DNA from: SCRD01 sp046705285
GTDB lineage: Bacteria > Acidobacteriota > Terriglobia > UBA7540
Assembly: GCA_046705285.1 (NCBI GenBank)
Contig: JBJKQK010000052.1
Location: 33,923-97,922, forward strand
Direction of reading: 5' to 3'
DNA length: 64,000 nt
How positions within the stretch are numbered: position 1 is the stretch's first letter; every line of letters starts with the position of its first letter. A program made the translations under genes and the position numbers. A model generated the notes under the pieces. It saw nothing but the letters and a program-made list of their open reading frames with translations, was not told the DNA's origin and ran no database searches. Below are positions 16,549-25,808 of this stretch, one piece after another.

Positions 16549-16726
16549 AGGCCAAACCCGAGAAGGCTGCGCGACTGAGCCTCCATTCGGGTGTGCTCTT
16601 GTTTTTACGGCTGCGCGGAATGCAAAGAACAATCTCGCGTTGCCGGGTAAGCCTGAAGTGCAGGGCGGCTATAGCGAAAGCTCAGGCGACCGTTACGACT
16701 TGTTTCATCGGGACTCGGGCGAAGGT

Positions 16727-17173
16727 TCATTTCGTCTTGGATAGAATTTTGTCGGAGTTTTTCTTTGACACTGCAGCATCTGTACTGGTTGGATTCAAGA
16801 CGCCAAGCCGGAACCGCACGACCTCTCTCTGGTGAAGCTCAGTCAGCTTGACAAGCAATCGCTCGCCTTTCGGTGTTAGACGCACACGCACGACCCGGCG
16901 GTCATCTATGCTGTGGTCCTTGCGAACCAGCCCGTAACCCTCAGCACGCTGAACCAGCCCGACCACGGCGTTGTGGCGTTCCTGCAGAAATTCCGCCAGC
17001 TCGCTGATCGTTGCGCATCCGCGGCCAGTAAATCCCGCGATGCCGAGAAGTAGTTGATGTTGCTGGGGAGTAAGGCCGTTGGAGCGCGCCGCTCTCTCGC
17101 TGAAGCGAAGAAACTTGCGCAGCCTATAACGGAATTCCGCAAGCTGTTGCAGGGTTGGAAGTTCGTCAGGCAT
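16727..17173 (-). CDS. MarR-family transcriptional regulator
   Basis: The product has about 148 residues from ATG 17173; GTG 17206 would add 11 residues. The winged-helix core is seen as LTPQQHQLLLGIAGF, then CATISELAEFLQERHNAVVGLVQRAEGYGLV, and the wing DDRRVVRVRLTPKGERLL (Asp-Arg-Arg is typical of MarR). Such dimers bind palindromic operators and respond to small ligands. It is divergent from the DksA-like gene, and an AT-rich stretch with ATATCACGATGCGATAT just upstream (17215-17231) is a possible autoregulatory operator. The ClC gene follows 178 bp downstream on the same strand. The C-terminal tail is rich in Lys and Ser. Confidence 0.88.
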   Translation of the reverse strand: MPDELPTLQQLAEFRYRLRKFLRFSERAARSNGLTPQQHQLLLGIAGFTGRGCATISELAEFLQERHNAVVGLVQRAEGYGLVRKDHSIDDRRVVRVRLTPKGERLLVKLTELHQREVVRFRLGVLNPTSTDAAVSKKNSDKILSKTK

Positions 17174-17214
17174 CTGGAGCCCGGTGGTCTTGCGTGAGTG
17201 TTTCACAGGAGAAG

Positions 17215-17231
17215 TATATCACGATGCGATA
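17215..17231. promoter_or_regulatory. Imperfect palindrome upstream of the MarR gene
   Basis: ATATC, a seven-base centre and GATAT form an inverted repeat in the divergent region, 42 bases before the MarR start. MarR proteins usually bind such AT-rich dyads of 15-20 bases, so an autoregulatory site is plausible. No second copy was seen. Confidence 0.35.
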
Positions 17232-17396
17232 TAAATGCCTAGCATGTTAGGATGCACAGCGCGGGCCTCGGTTTTGCAACTGCCGCTGGGGCGGTGCACG
17301 TGGCTTTTGTGGAAGCGTCGGTGGGTTGACACTGGTGAAGCTACGAAGTTAAAATGTAAAATTTACACACCGTAAGACTTTGAGTACAAGAGGGCT

Positions 17397-17750
17397 ATGG
17401 ACAAGCGAAGGGTAGAGCACTACAAGAAACAGTTGTTGGCAAAGCGGGAAGAAATGCGCCGCATGGTTGTGAGGTCGGAGCAGGACGGACGCGAGGCAGA
17501 CGGCGAGACTGCTCAGGACTCCGCAGACCGAGCTGCCAATTCCTACACCAAGGAATTTCTTTTTCATCAAAGTGATGACCACCGGCGTATCCTCCAGCTT
17601 ATCGAGGAGGCCCTCAAGCGCACGGAGAACGGTTCGTACGGGCTCTGCGTGGAATGCCAGCAAGACGTACAGAAGAAGCGCCTGGATGCAGTACCCTGGG
17701 CTCGTCACTGTATTGAGTGCCAGGAAAAGCAGGAAAAGGGCCTGCTGTAG
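17397..17750 (+). CDS. DksA/TraR-type zinc-finger protein
   Basis: The product has 117 residues. An N-terminal coiled-coil hairpin (residues 1-75; YKKQLLAKREEMRRMV and HRRILQLIEEALKR) is followed by a four-Cys zinc finger: C84-x2-C87 (CVECQ) and C105-x2-C108 (CIECQ). The family binds RNA polymerase through its secondary channel and tunes transcription initiation together with ppGpp. The acidic pair that DksA has at the coiled-coil tip (DxxDxA) is represented by EADGETAQDSADRA near residues 33-45. The overall length is shorter than E. coli DksA (151), typical for this acidobacterial/general-stress subgroup. It heads a same-strand group with ComF and HNH genes. Confidence 0.88.
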   Translation: MDKRRVEHYKKQLLAKREEMRRMVVRSEQDGREADGETAQDSADRAANSYTKEFLFHQSDDHRRILQLIEEALKRTENGSYGLCVECQQDVQKKRLDAVPWARHCIECQEKQEKGLL

Positions 17751-17800
17751 CAGGCCACAGAACACAAAAAGCGAGGGTCGCTTTCATTCCGGGCTTGCCT

Positions 17801-18652
17801 TTGGTTTCGCGATGCTATCCTCTTTTTAAAGAGCTTGCGGACAGCCTGTTCGCTGTTGTTTTTCCTACCAGTTGTTCTATCTGCAGTGTGGAGGTAAACA
17901 GCGCCAGCGGCCTGGGCGTATGCCGTGAGTGCTGGTCCAAAGTTGAAGCCTGGCAAGGGATTGCCTGCGTACGGTGCGGACTGCCTATCGTTTCAGAGCG
18001 GGCCATCGATTCTGCTCAAGTCCTATGCGGCGCCTGCCGTGCCAATGGGGCCGCATTCGATCTTGCTCGGGTCTTCGGGATTTACCGCGGGAATCTGCGA
18101 CTTCTTATCCTGCAGTTGAAATTTCGCCGGCGGGAACGCCTGGGCAGAAGATTGGGCGCCCTGCTCGGGTGCTCCTGGAAGAAACTCGGCATGGCTAGCG
18201 ACGATGGGTCCGCAGTAATTGTGCCCGTACCGCTTTTCCATTCACGGGAGAGGGCGAGAGGATTCAATCAGGCGCGGTTACTGGCAGAAGGGTTAAGGCA
18301 CGAACTTGCTAAATTGCCAGGCAGGAAGAAATTGAGAGTCGAAAACGGCGCGTTGATTCGGACGCGGGCCACTCTGCCACAGGCTGGCTTGAGGTTTCAA
18401 TCGCGTCAGGAAAATGTCCGAAATGCCTTTGCCGTGGTAAGGCCAGAATCTGTACGAGGACGTCAGGTGGTTCTCGTGGACGATGTTATGACTACGGGAG
18501 CCACATTGTCGGCCTGTGCCACCGCTCTCAAAAAAGGAGGGGCCCGCGATGTCTTTGCGCTCGCGCTGGCGCGGGCCACGCCGCAATTCCCAGACTCCGA
18601 AAGCCTGCCGCAGGCGACAGTTGTTGACGAACTTAACCGCGACTGGACATAA
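17801..18652 (+). CDS. ComF-family phosphoribosyltransferase
   Basis: The open frame overlaps the end of the DksA-like gene. The likely start is TTG 17801; GTG 17717 is an alternative, and no good ribosome site decides. The product is about 283 residues. A double zinc ribbon comes first (CSICSVEV, CRECW, CVRCGLP, CGACRANG). The type-I PRTase domain follows, with VPVPLFHSRERARGFNQARLLAE and the PRPP loop VVLVDDVMTTGATLSAC near residue 235. ComF proteins support DNA uptake in competent bacteria. The wider family occurs in non-competent ones too, where the substrate is unknown. The HNH gene follows after 45 bp, so the two are probably co-transcribed. Confidence 0.85.
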   Translation: MVSRCYPLFKELADSLFAVVFPTSCSICSVEVNSASGLGVCRECWSKVEAWQGIACVRCGLPIVSERAIDSAQVLCGACRANGAAFDLARVFGIYRGNLRLLILQLKFRRRERLGRRLGALLGCSWKKLGMASDDGSAVIVPVPLFHSRERARGFNQARLLAEGLRHELAKLPGRKKLRVENGALIRTRATLPQAGLRFQSRQENVRNAFAVVRPESVRGRQVVLVDDVMTTGATLSACATALKKGGARDVFALALARATPQFPDSESLPQATVVDELNRDWT

Positions 18653-18697
18653 TGATTTCTTATCGTGAAGGGTGACACTCCTTGAGAGGATAAGGAG

Positions 18698-19231
18698 ATG
18701 GGGGAGTCGAGCGAACACTTGTTGCAGGCCCCGGTACTCGTCCTGAACGCGACCTACGAGCCTATCAATGTAACTGCGGCGAGGCGTGCCCTTGTGCTTG
18801 TTCTGAAAGGGAACGCCATCACCGAGGAAGAAAACGGCAGCTTCATCCACTCAACCCGGGTTTCGTTCCGAATTCCGTCTGTCATCCGGCTAACGGAGTT
18901 TCGGCGCATTCCTCACCAATCGCGACCCCTCTCCAGGAAGAACATCCTGATTCGCGATCGCTATACCTGCCAGTTCTGTAACAAGGTATTTCCGGCATCG
19001 GAATTGACCCTTGATCACATCATCCCGCGCTCCAGAGGAGGGCATACCGATTGGGACAACCTGGTGGCCTGTTGCCACGCATGTAACAGCAGGAAGGGTG
19101 ACCGCTTGCCTGAAGAGGCAGGCTTGAAATTGCGCCGCCAGCCCAGACCGTTCACTTTGCACACCAGCCGCCACATCATGCGGATGCTCGGCCGAGCGGA
19201 CCAGCGCTGGAGAAAGTACCTTTTTTATTGA
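18698..19231 (+). CDS. HNH endonuclease domain protein
   Basis: The product has 177 residues with GAGAGGA seven bases upstream. The N-terminal half (VLVLNATYEPINVTAARRALVLVLKG) is the conserved lead seen in a widespread bacterial HNH group. The nuclease half has CQFC, LTLDHIIPRSRGGHTDWDNLVACCHACNSRKGD read as separate motifs: LDHIIPRSRGG (the two-His core), WDNL and CHACNSRKG. The four Cys bind zinc and the His/Asn bind the catalytic metal. The biological role of this stand-alone group is not known; association with ComF here suggests DNA handling. It ends 87 bp before the convergent DUF72 gene. Confidence 0.85.
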   Translation: MGESSEHLLQAPVLVLNATYEPINVTAARRALVLVLKGNAITEEENGSFIHSTRVSFRIPSVIRLTEFRRIPHQSRPLSRKNILIRDRYTCQFCNKVFPASELTLDHIIPRSRGGHTDWDNLVACCHACNSRKGDRLPEEAGLKLRRQPRPFTLHTSRHIMRMLGRADQRWRKYLFY

Positions 19232-19317
19232 TAGAGAACCCGAGCGGGGGCGTCATTAGGCCGGGGCAGGATAAGAATGCCAACTTAGTGCTTTGCAGCA
19301 GGCTGGATGGTTCCAAA

Positions 19318-20061
19318 TCAGGGCCTCATCCTCCTGGCCATCTCCTTCATCTCAAGAGCGTTCAACGCGGCGTATCCTGACTGATCGTTGTCAAAGTAAA
19401 CGAAAACCTGCCGTGCACCGTTTTCCACCCATCTTGTACACAGGTCCAACCACTGTCGTAGTTGCGGCCGCGTATATCGCCCGCAATACTTTTGCTCGGC
19501 TGGCCCATGGAGCCGCAGATAGGCATAGTCAGCCGTCAGTTCTTTCGGTGATTGCCGCCCCGCAAGGTCGTAAACGCACATCGCCATGGCGTGCTTTTTG
19601 AGCAAAGCAGTGATGTCATCATTAAGCCAACTCGGATCACGGAATTCAAATGCGAAGTGATATTTCCCGGGCAGGATCTCCAGGAAGTCTTTCAGCCGGT
19701 TCGCGTCGCAGTGCCAGTTGGGAGGTAATTGAAACAAGATCGGACCTGTCTTCTTACCCAACACCTGGACATGAGCAAAGAACCTTTTGGTCGCCATTTC
19801 CGGGTCGCGGAGCTTTTTCATGTGGGTAATGTACCGGCTGGCCTTGACTGCGAAGACGAAGTGCTCTGGAACCTGGTCATACCAAAGCCTGAAGGTTTGC
19901 TGGCTGGGAAGATGATAGAAAGAATTGTTGATCTCGACGGTATGAAAATGCTGGAGATAGTGATTCAGCATTTCGTCGTCTCGGATGTTGTCCGGATAGA
20001 AAGGGCCTCGCCAGTGCGCGTAGTGCCATCCGGAGGTTCCTATGTGAATTCTCTCAGGCAT
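19318..20061 (-). CDS. DUF72 TIM-barrel protein (YecE-like)
   Basis: The product has 247 residues from ATG 20061. Family hallmarks are present: IHIGTSGWHYAHWRG at the N-terminus, TVEINNSFYHLPSQQTF, FVFAVKASRYITHMKKL, FAFEFRDPSW, and the C-terminal YVYFDNDQSGYAALNA (here VFVYFDNDQ). DUF72 proteins adopt a TIM-barrel related to endonuclease IV. Their activity is unproven. The gene sits 139 bp downstream of a putative RecB-like nuclease on the same strand, so both may belong to a DNA-processing unit, but this is only context. Confidence 0.85.
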   Translation of the reverse strand: MPERIHIGTSGWHYAHWRGPFYPDNIRDDEMLNHYLQHFHTVEINNSFYHLPSQQTFRLWYDQVPEHFVFAVKASRYITHMKKLRDPEMATKRFFAHVQVLGKKTGPILFQLPPNWHCDANRLKDFLEILPGKYHFAFEFRDPSWLNDDITALLKKHAMAMCVYDLAGRQSPKELTADYAYLRLHGPAEQKYCGRYTRPQLRQWLDLCTRWVENGARQVFVYFDNDQSGYAALNALEMKEMARRMRP

Positions 20062-20199
20062 GCCAGTTTCCCTTCCGAAGCACGCTGAAGGCAAGGAGGA
20101 TTCCGGACTCTCTTGTCCAATTGTACCGCCAAATCGGAACCGAAAAAGTCCTCCAGATCGACTCTTCTGAATAGGGAATTACTGAGGGGATGCAGCCTG

Positions 20200-21702
20200 T
20201 TACCCGGCAGAAGAAGCCTTGATCAGCAAATCTAACAACCTGGCCATGGCGAGTGTGTCCTGGTTGCAATATGTCAGGAGCGCAATGCGCAGCCTCAATT
20301 TTTCCGGTTTGCTGATTTGGTTGCGGGATAATTTCTCCCACACCAGGCTTGCCTCCTGGCCGCCGGAAACTTCCATCTCTTCATAGGTCATGTCGGGAAT
20401 CAGCGCTGGCAGGACACTTTTGAGGGAAAATGAACCCATGAAACGTGGGTGATAGACGTGCTTCCTGACTACATCCAGAAGGTCCCAAATTCTTGCTCGG
20501 ACTCGTGCAATCGGATTCGCGTAGTCTGGAAACCAGCGAGCCAGGTCCGAGAGACGCTGCGACTCAAACCTGCGGTTGTAGACGACGATGTGGCCCTCCT
20601 GGCCGAGCACTTCAAGCAAGGTATTAAGAAATGGCAATCGAGGGTCCAAGCCACTTTCGCCCAGGAATTCATAGTGTTCCAAGTCTCGTCCTGGATGCCT
20701 TTTGACGTGAACCGACCACTGAAAGGGAATGTGATCGTAGGGCCTTATGCCGGCATATCGGGGGATGGAGGGACTAACGGTTTCGAAGTCCATAAAGTAG
20801 AGGGGGTAGATCATCCGGCCAAGAGCTTCCTTTAACTCTTTCCCGAAATAGGCTTCTTTCGTCCGAACACAGTTACAGGCTCGTCTTTGCCTGTCGGTAA
20901 GAGGAAAGGTCGGAGGAATCCTATGGATGGAATCGATTCCTTTCTCGATTAGTTGATTCACTTTCTCTGAAGAGATGCCGGGCAGCAATGAGACATGATC
21001 TTCCGGCAGCGGCAAGTTGCAGTAGTCGTAGAATTCGCATCGAACCGGCCTTGTGCATTGAGGACCGGCTTCAATCACAGGGGGCAACGACTGAGACAAC
21101 GCTTCGCGCTGTTTCCGGATTAAGTCCGCCAGCTCGTCCCGCAGACTCTCGATTTCCTGTGTCAAATTCCGGATCAGGAAGAGATTGCCAAGGTCATGAT
21201 GATAACCGTTATAGACGTAGCCCCGGTTCAGGTGCATGAGCGATGGAGAAGCCTCAAGACCCGAGGCGCCGAGCACATAATGCTGGATGCCGACGTCATA
21301 CACGTGGTGTTTCTTCAAGTCCGTTGAGGATTTCACCTCAATCAGTTGCCATCTACCTCTGGGCCTTCTTGACAGAATATCTGTTCGGACAAAGATATTG
21401 TCGTGCTCAAAAGATCCTTCAAAGATGGTCTGAACGCTGGGGTCTGCGATCAGTTGTGCCGTTCTTGTAATGGCTTCGTCAGGATCCTGTTCGTCATGGT
21501 GAACCAGTATGCCGCCAGGGAATGCTTTCCGTGCCAACTCCTCGACTTCGCGGCCCTCCTGCAGCAAGGCCAGTCTCGACTCGTCCTGCTCTGCCGCAAG
21601 CTCCGGGTGATGGATCTGAAAGTAGAGACGCTTCAGGCATTGAACTCCAGCGGTGATTCTGGATTTTGAAAGCGCTATCGGGACACTCTTGTCCGCTGGC
21701 AT
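20200..21702 (-). CDS. RecB-like nuclease of the TM0106/DUF2779 type
   Basis: The product has 500 residues from ATG 21702 (GGAAAGG upstream; TTG 21723 is less likely). The N-terminal half is a PD-(D/E)xK nuclease of the RecB/Cas4 kind: ITAGVQCLKRLYF at the start, FVRTDILSR, WQLIEVKSSTDLK (Asp, then Glu-x-Lys) and a Cys set at CTRPVRCEFYDYC that may bind an Fe-S cluster as in Cas4. The C-terminal half starts YPLYFMDFETVSPSIPRYAG, an RNase-H/DEDD exonuclease-like DUF2779 domain, with LTYCNQDTLAMARLL at the end. Such fused nucleases have no established function. No cas genes or CRISPR are near. Confidence 0.82.
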   Translation of the reverse strand: MPADKSVPIALSKSRITAGVQCLKRLYFQIHHPELAAEQDESRLALLQEGREVEELARKAFPGGILVHHDEQDPDEAITRTAQLIADPSVQTIFEGSFEHDNIFVRTDILSRRPRGRWQLIEVKSSTDLKKHHVYDVGIQHYVLGASGLEASPSLMHLNRGYVYNGYHHDLGNLFLIRNLTQEIESLRDELADLIRKQREALSQSLPPVIEAGPQCTRPVRCEFYDYCNLPLPEDHVSLLPGISSEKVNQLIEKGIDSIHRIPPTFPLTDRQRRACNCVRTKEAYFGKELKEALGRMIYPLYFMDFETVSPSIPRYAGIRPYDHIPFQWSVHVKRHPGRDLEHYEFLGESGLDPRLPFLNTLLEVLGQEGHIVVYNRRFESQRLSDLARWFPDYANPIARVRARIWDLLDVVRKHVYHPRFMGSFSLKSVLPALIPDMTYEEMEVSGGQEASLVWEKLSRNQISKPEKLRLRIALLTYCNQDTLAMARLLDLLIKASSAG

Positions 21703-21785
21703 CGCGACCTTTCCGAAAGGCAAAAAGGAGCGTCGGATCGCGCAGGTTTTTGTTAGCAGCTTGCCACTCCTTGGAACTCCCTATT

Positions 21786-24700
21786 TTAAAACGAGAGCGA
21801 AGCCCGTACTTGAACCAGCCGTGAAGAGGCATCACCTCCCAGGCCGGATCCGAAGATCGTTGTTGGCTGGCTTACAGTGTAAAGAATCTTCCCGAATTGT
21901 GGGTCAGCCAGGTTGGCAACGGGCTGATCGAAATTCGGATGATTGAGAACGTTAAACACCTGGAACCCGAGCATGAGTTTCGCGCTCTCCCAATGTGGCA
22001 AAGACAGACTCTTGGTGAGAGCAAGATCGGTGTTGAAATACCCAGGGCCCCGAAACATGTTTCTGCCCTGGATGCCGAAATGGGTTGGGCTTGTCGTCGG
22101 AGCAGCAAACTGCGAGGCGGTCAAGCAAGGATGGTTAGGGCTGTCACAACTCGTCACAGGCGCAGGGTTATTCAGGTAGGTGGCAAAAACAGGCCCGCCA
22201 AAGCCCTGATAGTAGAGCGTTCCCTCCGCGTTCCCATCCACCACCGTATAAGGGAAACCGGAGTGCGTGAACAGTGTGCCGGAAACTCGCCAGCCATTTA
22301 CCAGGGATCTCCAGCCGTGGCCGAAGAAGAACTGCCGGATCGGCAGGTTGTACACGTAACTCAAGTTCAAATTGTTCCGGTTGTCATAATCAGCGCTGCC
22401 GTAATTGGCTCTTATGTCGTAAGGGTTCTGCGGGTACACCGTGCTCGCGTTGACGCTATAGATGAACGGCAACCCACTCCCACCGTTCGACAGAATGTCC
22501 AGTGCATGGCCATACGTGTAATTCGCAGAAAGCAGACCGCGCGAAAAATTGTGCCGGAAGCTGATGGTCATCCCGTTATAGCTGGATACTCCCGCGTTTT
22601 CAAGATAGGTAACGGTCCCAAACCTTGGATCAGGGGGGCTTGAAGGCATGCCGGCGAAGCCCAGGGCATAGCCGTTGATGGATGCATTCTGGATCATTTC
22701 GTGGATGCCGTGGTTTCCTACGTAATCCAGGCTCAATATAGTGTTTGGACCAAGTCCTTTTTGGATTTCAAGGTTCCATTCCTGGTACTGGGGCAGTTTG
22801 ACGGTTTGCTCGGCGCTCGCGAGATTGGGAGGTGAGAAAAACTGGCCGAGAGCAGCAAGCGAGTTCGAGATACTGGCCGCGGTTCCGCCATTCGCAAAGG
22901 CCGTGAGAAAAGCGCTGTTGGAATTTGCGGCGTCTGCAAACAGGTTTGTTGGTTCAGACGGAGAGATGTAGTCGAAATATGGGACAAATTCATTCTGGTA
23001 AGGTGGATTGCCAGCGATGCTTTCGACCGTGCGGCCTGGAATACCGTCGTAAAAGAGTCCGATTCCGCCGCGCACAACAAAATTACCTTGTGAACCGAAC
23101 GGTTGCCAGGCGAATCCCAAACGTGGCTGCCAAGCCAGATTGGTCAATGCTGCAAATTCCTGATGTTGATTAACCTGGATTGCCTGGTTATAGGGGATGG
23201 AGACATCGTGATTAAGGCTGAGGAAAGGCTGGGCTGTTCGGGCAAAGCAACTGTGTTGGCACACGGGATTCGAGGAATGGTCGCCCCGCAGCGCTAATGT
23301 CAAATTCAGGTTGCTTGCGACTCTCCATTCATCCTGTGCATAAAACCCCAGTCGATAAAGTGCAAAAGGCTGAACCAGAGAGGTTGGAAAGTTTTTTTCC
23401 AGAAGGTCTCCAGATGAGAAGTTTGGCGCAAATCCTCCGTTATAAAAAGCAGAAAGAGGAGATCCACCAGGGGAATATTGAAAAAAGCCCAGAAATCCGC
23501 TCGATAAGTATCCAAACTCGTAATCGCTGATGTCGCTTCGGTAGAAATTGAGTCCGAACTTCAAGTTATGATTGCCTCGAATCCAGGAAAAGTCGTCCAC
23601 GAATTGGTACTGGGTGACGTTTGAACCTGAAGGGGCAATTGAGTCCTTGCCGCCGAGGGGAGTCAAAGAGTTGTCATAGAAATACAGGGTTGATGGGAAC
23701 GCCTGCAGAGCTTTGCTAAGGTTGGGCGGTGAAAAGATAGCCGAATAATACTGCAATGTGCCGCGAAACGAGTTGACTTTGTTGGTCCCCATCAGGTGAG
23801 TCCAGCCGATCTGGCCCTGTTCCTCCGGCTGATTACTGACAAGATTGAAGAGCGGACTTATGGGATCGGAGAAGTTTCCCTGATGTCCGCGGTCCATTTC
23901 GCCATGGATGAACAGCCGATCGCTGGAACCGAGATTGAAATCCAGGCGCGAGGCAAGAATCCACTGATTCGTGAGCTGCCCAACCGTAGACCGGAATGCC
24001 AGCACGCACGGGTCGCCTGCTGGAAGATCGGTAATCCCGGCGCTGCCACAGTTGATCAGGGGTTTTGCTCGGCTTGCCCCGGAAGCGTTGTTGTATAGGT
24101 TGAAGATCTTGTTGTAAAAGGGTACAGACGCACCCAACCCAAGACTTTGAAGATTGGCGATTGTGGCATTTTCGAATTCCTGTGATGGAATTCGAGCTTG
24201 CATGTTGGTAGGGATTGACAGTCGTATTCCTTCCTGATCCACAAAAAAGAAAGCCTTGTTCTTGACAATCGGTCCGCCCAGCGAGGCGGACCACTGATTG
24301 GCGTTGACAAACGGACGGGGAGTATCGGTGGCGTTGTTGAAGAAACTATTGGCGTCAAGCGCGCTGCCGTTCCAGTAATAGTTTGCGTTGCCGTGGAAGG
24401 CGTTTGTCCCTGACTTAGTTATGTAATTGATGTTGGCGCCAGCCAGGCCTCCATATTCACCCGAATAGCCGTTTGTCACTACCGTGGCTTCCTGAACATC
24501 GTTCAAGCCCAGCATCAGGTTGGACGGCCCGCTGTTGTTCAGGTTGAACAATGGGTCCATGTCGTTCATGCCGTTGAGCGTGAAGAGGTTGGAGGTGGCG
24601 GGCAACCCGTAGAAGGAGATGTTGCCGTACCCGCTGCCCGTGTTCATGACCGTTCCAGGCGCCATCTGCGCGATGAAGGTCAGATCATTGCCCGGGTTGG

Positions 24701-25169
24701 GTATCTGCGAGATCTGGAGTTGGCTGATGGTGGTGGCAATGTTCGCGTTATTCGGCTGCAGCAGGTGCGACTCGTAAGTCACCGTGATGGTTTGCCGGCC
24801 TCCGCCCACTTGGAGCTCGAAGTTCGTCGTCCGCGTTTGTCCTACTGCGATTGTTACCGGTCGGGTAGCGGTCTGAAACCCGGAAGCCGCTGCGGTGACG
24901 GTGTAATTTCCCGGGTCTAGAAAGGCAAAGCGATAAGCGCCGCTCATGTCAGTTGTGGTGGTGATTGCAGACCCGGTTTCTTCGTTGACTAATTTCACCG
25001 TGGCATGGGATACCACAGCGTGGGATGGGTCAGTAATCTGCCCCGTGATCGCTCCGGTTGTAGTTGACTGCGCCAGTGTCTCTGCTGGGAGAAGGAACAC
25101 AACGAGCGCAAGAAACAGAAACACTCTTGCAGCATATACTCTCGCCATGCGAAAGCATGAGCAGCACAT
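21786..25169 (-). CDS. Oar-like TonB-dependent outer-membrane receptor
   Basis: The product has 1127 residues. The start at ATG 25169 has GGGAGG 7 bases upstream, and a signal peptide runs to about residue 33 (FLFLALVVFLLPAETLAQ). A carboxypeptidase-regulatory-like beta sandwich (residues about 38-118; GAITGQITDPSHAVVSHATV) precedes the plug (VTNGYSGEYGGLAGANINYITKSG split as VTNGYSGEYG and NINYITKSG). A large barrel ends in the aromatic terminal strand VQVRASLSF. This architecture defines the acidobacterial/myxobacterial Oar family, thought to import or bind large oligosaccharides or peptides. No TonB box is obvious and no SusD-like partner is present, as is usual in this phylum. The complementary short frames are shadows. 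Confidence 0.92.
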   Translation of the reverse strand: MCCSCFRMARVYAARVFLFLALVVFLLPAETLAQSTTTGAITGQITDPSHAVVSHATVKLVNEETGSAITTTTDMSGAYRFAFLDPGNYTVTAAASGFQTATRPVTIAVGQTRTTNFELQVGGGRQTITVTYESHLLQPNNANIATTISQLQISQIPNPGNDLTFIAQMAPGTVMNTGSGYGNISFYGLPATSNLFTLNGMNDMDPLFNLNNSGPSNLMLGLNDVQEATVVTNGYSGEYGGLAGANINYITKSGTNAFHGNANYYWNGSALDANSFFNNATDTPRPFVNANQWSASLGGPIVKNKAFFFVDQEGIRLSIPTNMQARIPSQEFENATIANLQSLGLGASVPFYNKIFNLYNNASGASRAKPLINCGSAGITDLPAGDPCVLAFRSTVGQLTNQWILASRLDFNLGSSDRLFIHGEMDRGHQGNFSDPISPLFNLVSNQPEEQGQIGWTHLMGTNKVNSFRGTLQYYSAIFSPPNLSKALQAFPSTLYFYDNSLTPLGGKDSIAPSGSNVTQYQFVDDFSWIRGNHNLKFGLNFYRSDISDYEFGYLSSGFLGFFQYSPGGSPLSAFYNGGFAPNFSSGDLLEKNFPTSLVQPFALYRLGFYAQDEWRVASNLNLTLALRGDHSSNPVCQHSCFARTAQPFLSLNHDVSIPYNQAIQVNQHQEFAALTNLAWQPRLGFAWQPFGSQGNFVVRGGIGLFYDGIPGRTVESIAGNPPYQNEFVPYFDYISPSEPTNLFADAANSNSAFLTAFANGGTAASISNSLAALGQFFSPPNLASAEQTVKLPQYQEWNLEIQKGLGPNTILSLDYVGNHGIHEMIQNASINGYALGFAGMPSSPPDPRFGTVTYLENAGVSSYNGMTISFRHNFSRGLLSANYTYGHALDILSNGGSGLPFIYSVNASTVYPQNPYDIRANYGSADYDNRNNLNLSYVYNLPIRQFFFGHGWRSLVNGWRVSGTLFTHSGFPYTVVDGNAEGTLYYQGFGGPVFATYLNNPAPVTSCDSPNHPCLTASQFAAPTTSPTHFGIQGRNMFRGPGYFNTDLALTKSLSLPHWESAKLMLGFQVFNVLNHPNFDQPVANLADPQFGKILYTVSQPTTIFGSGLGGDASSRLVQVRASLSF

Positions 25170-25808
25170 GAAATTTCCTCCCTGGCGAGACCATTACTAG
25201 GCTGGAGAAGGCGTGTTTTCACTCCATGTGAAGGTACATGAGATTATGAGCCTCTAGTCAATGGCCGATCACGTAAGCTAATGCGAGTCCCCCTGAGTCG
25301 GAGATTTTAACAACACAAAGACATTTCGGCAAGAAGATAAATCTTATGAAGGAGATAAAGCCAGAAATCACTTTTTGCTGCCTAGCATGCCCAATGGAGG
25401 GATGGTACCCCTTTGTAGGAGGATATCTGCCGTTGGTGGATGGGGAGATTTCCATGGAATCAATCAGCTGGGGGCTTCCAACCAAGACTGAATGAGAGCA
25501 CCACGGTTATTCTGGGAAGACTTATTGAGAAGCGGATCGGACGGGGGCACACGGCGGGCTGGGGCATAAGAGTTCTGCAGAGTTAAGAATAAGCCTTGAG
25601 CGTAAGATAAATGGCATTGGAATTGACCATGTTGGATTCCGATGAGGCTTGGGACATCGTTCCAAGGGGTCTCAGTCTCGTGCCGAAGGAGCTAACATTC
25701 CATCTTCGGGCGGATAAGGGCATGATTGGCGGGATTTTACCGGTTTGACCGTGCCGGCTGGCAGGCCAAAGTTCGTTCCAGCATTACATCATCTGGTTTT
25801 TATTAGCC
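25170..25808. other. Long intergenic region upstream of the TonB receptor
   Basis: This is about 640 bp without a convincing gene. It should hold the receptor's promoter. On the minus strand the only candidate is TTGACT near 25261 with CATAAT shortly after, which is badly spaced. The short frame at 25258-25485 has no ribosome site or family likeness. No strong hairpin or repeat was noticed. Confidence 0.5.
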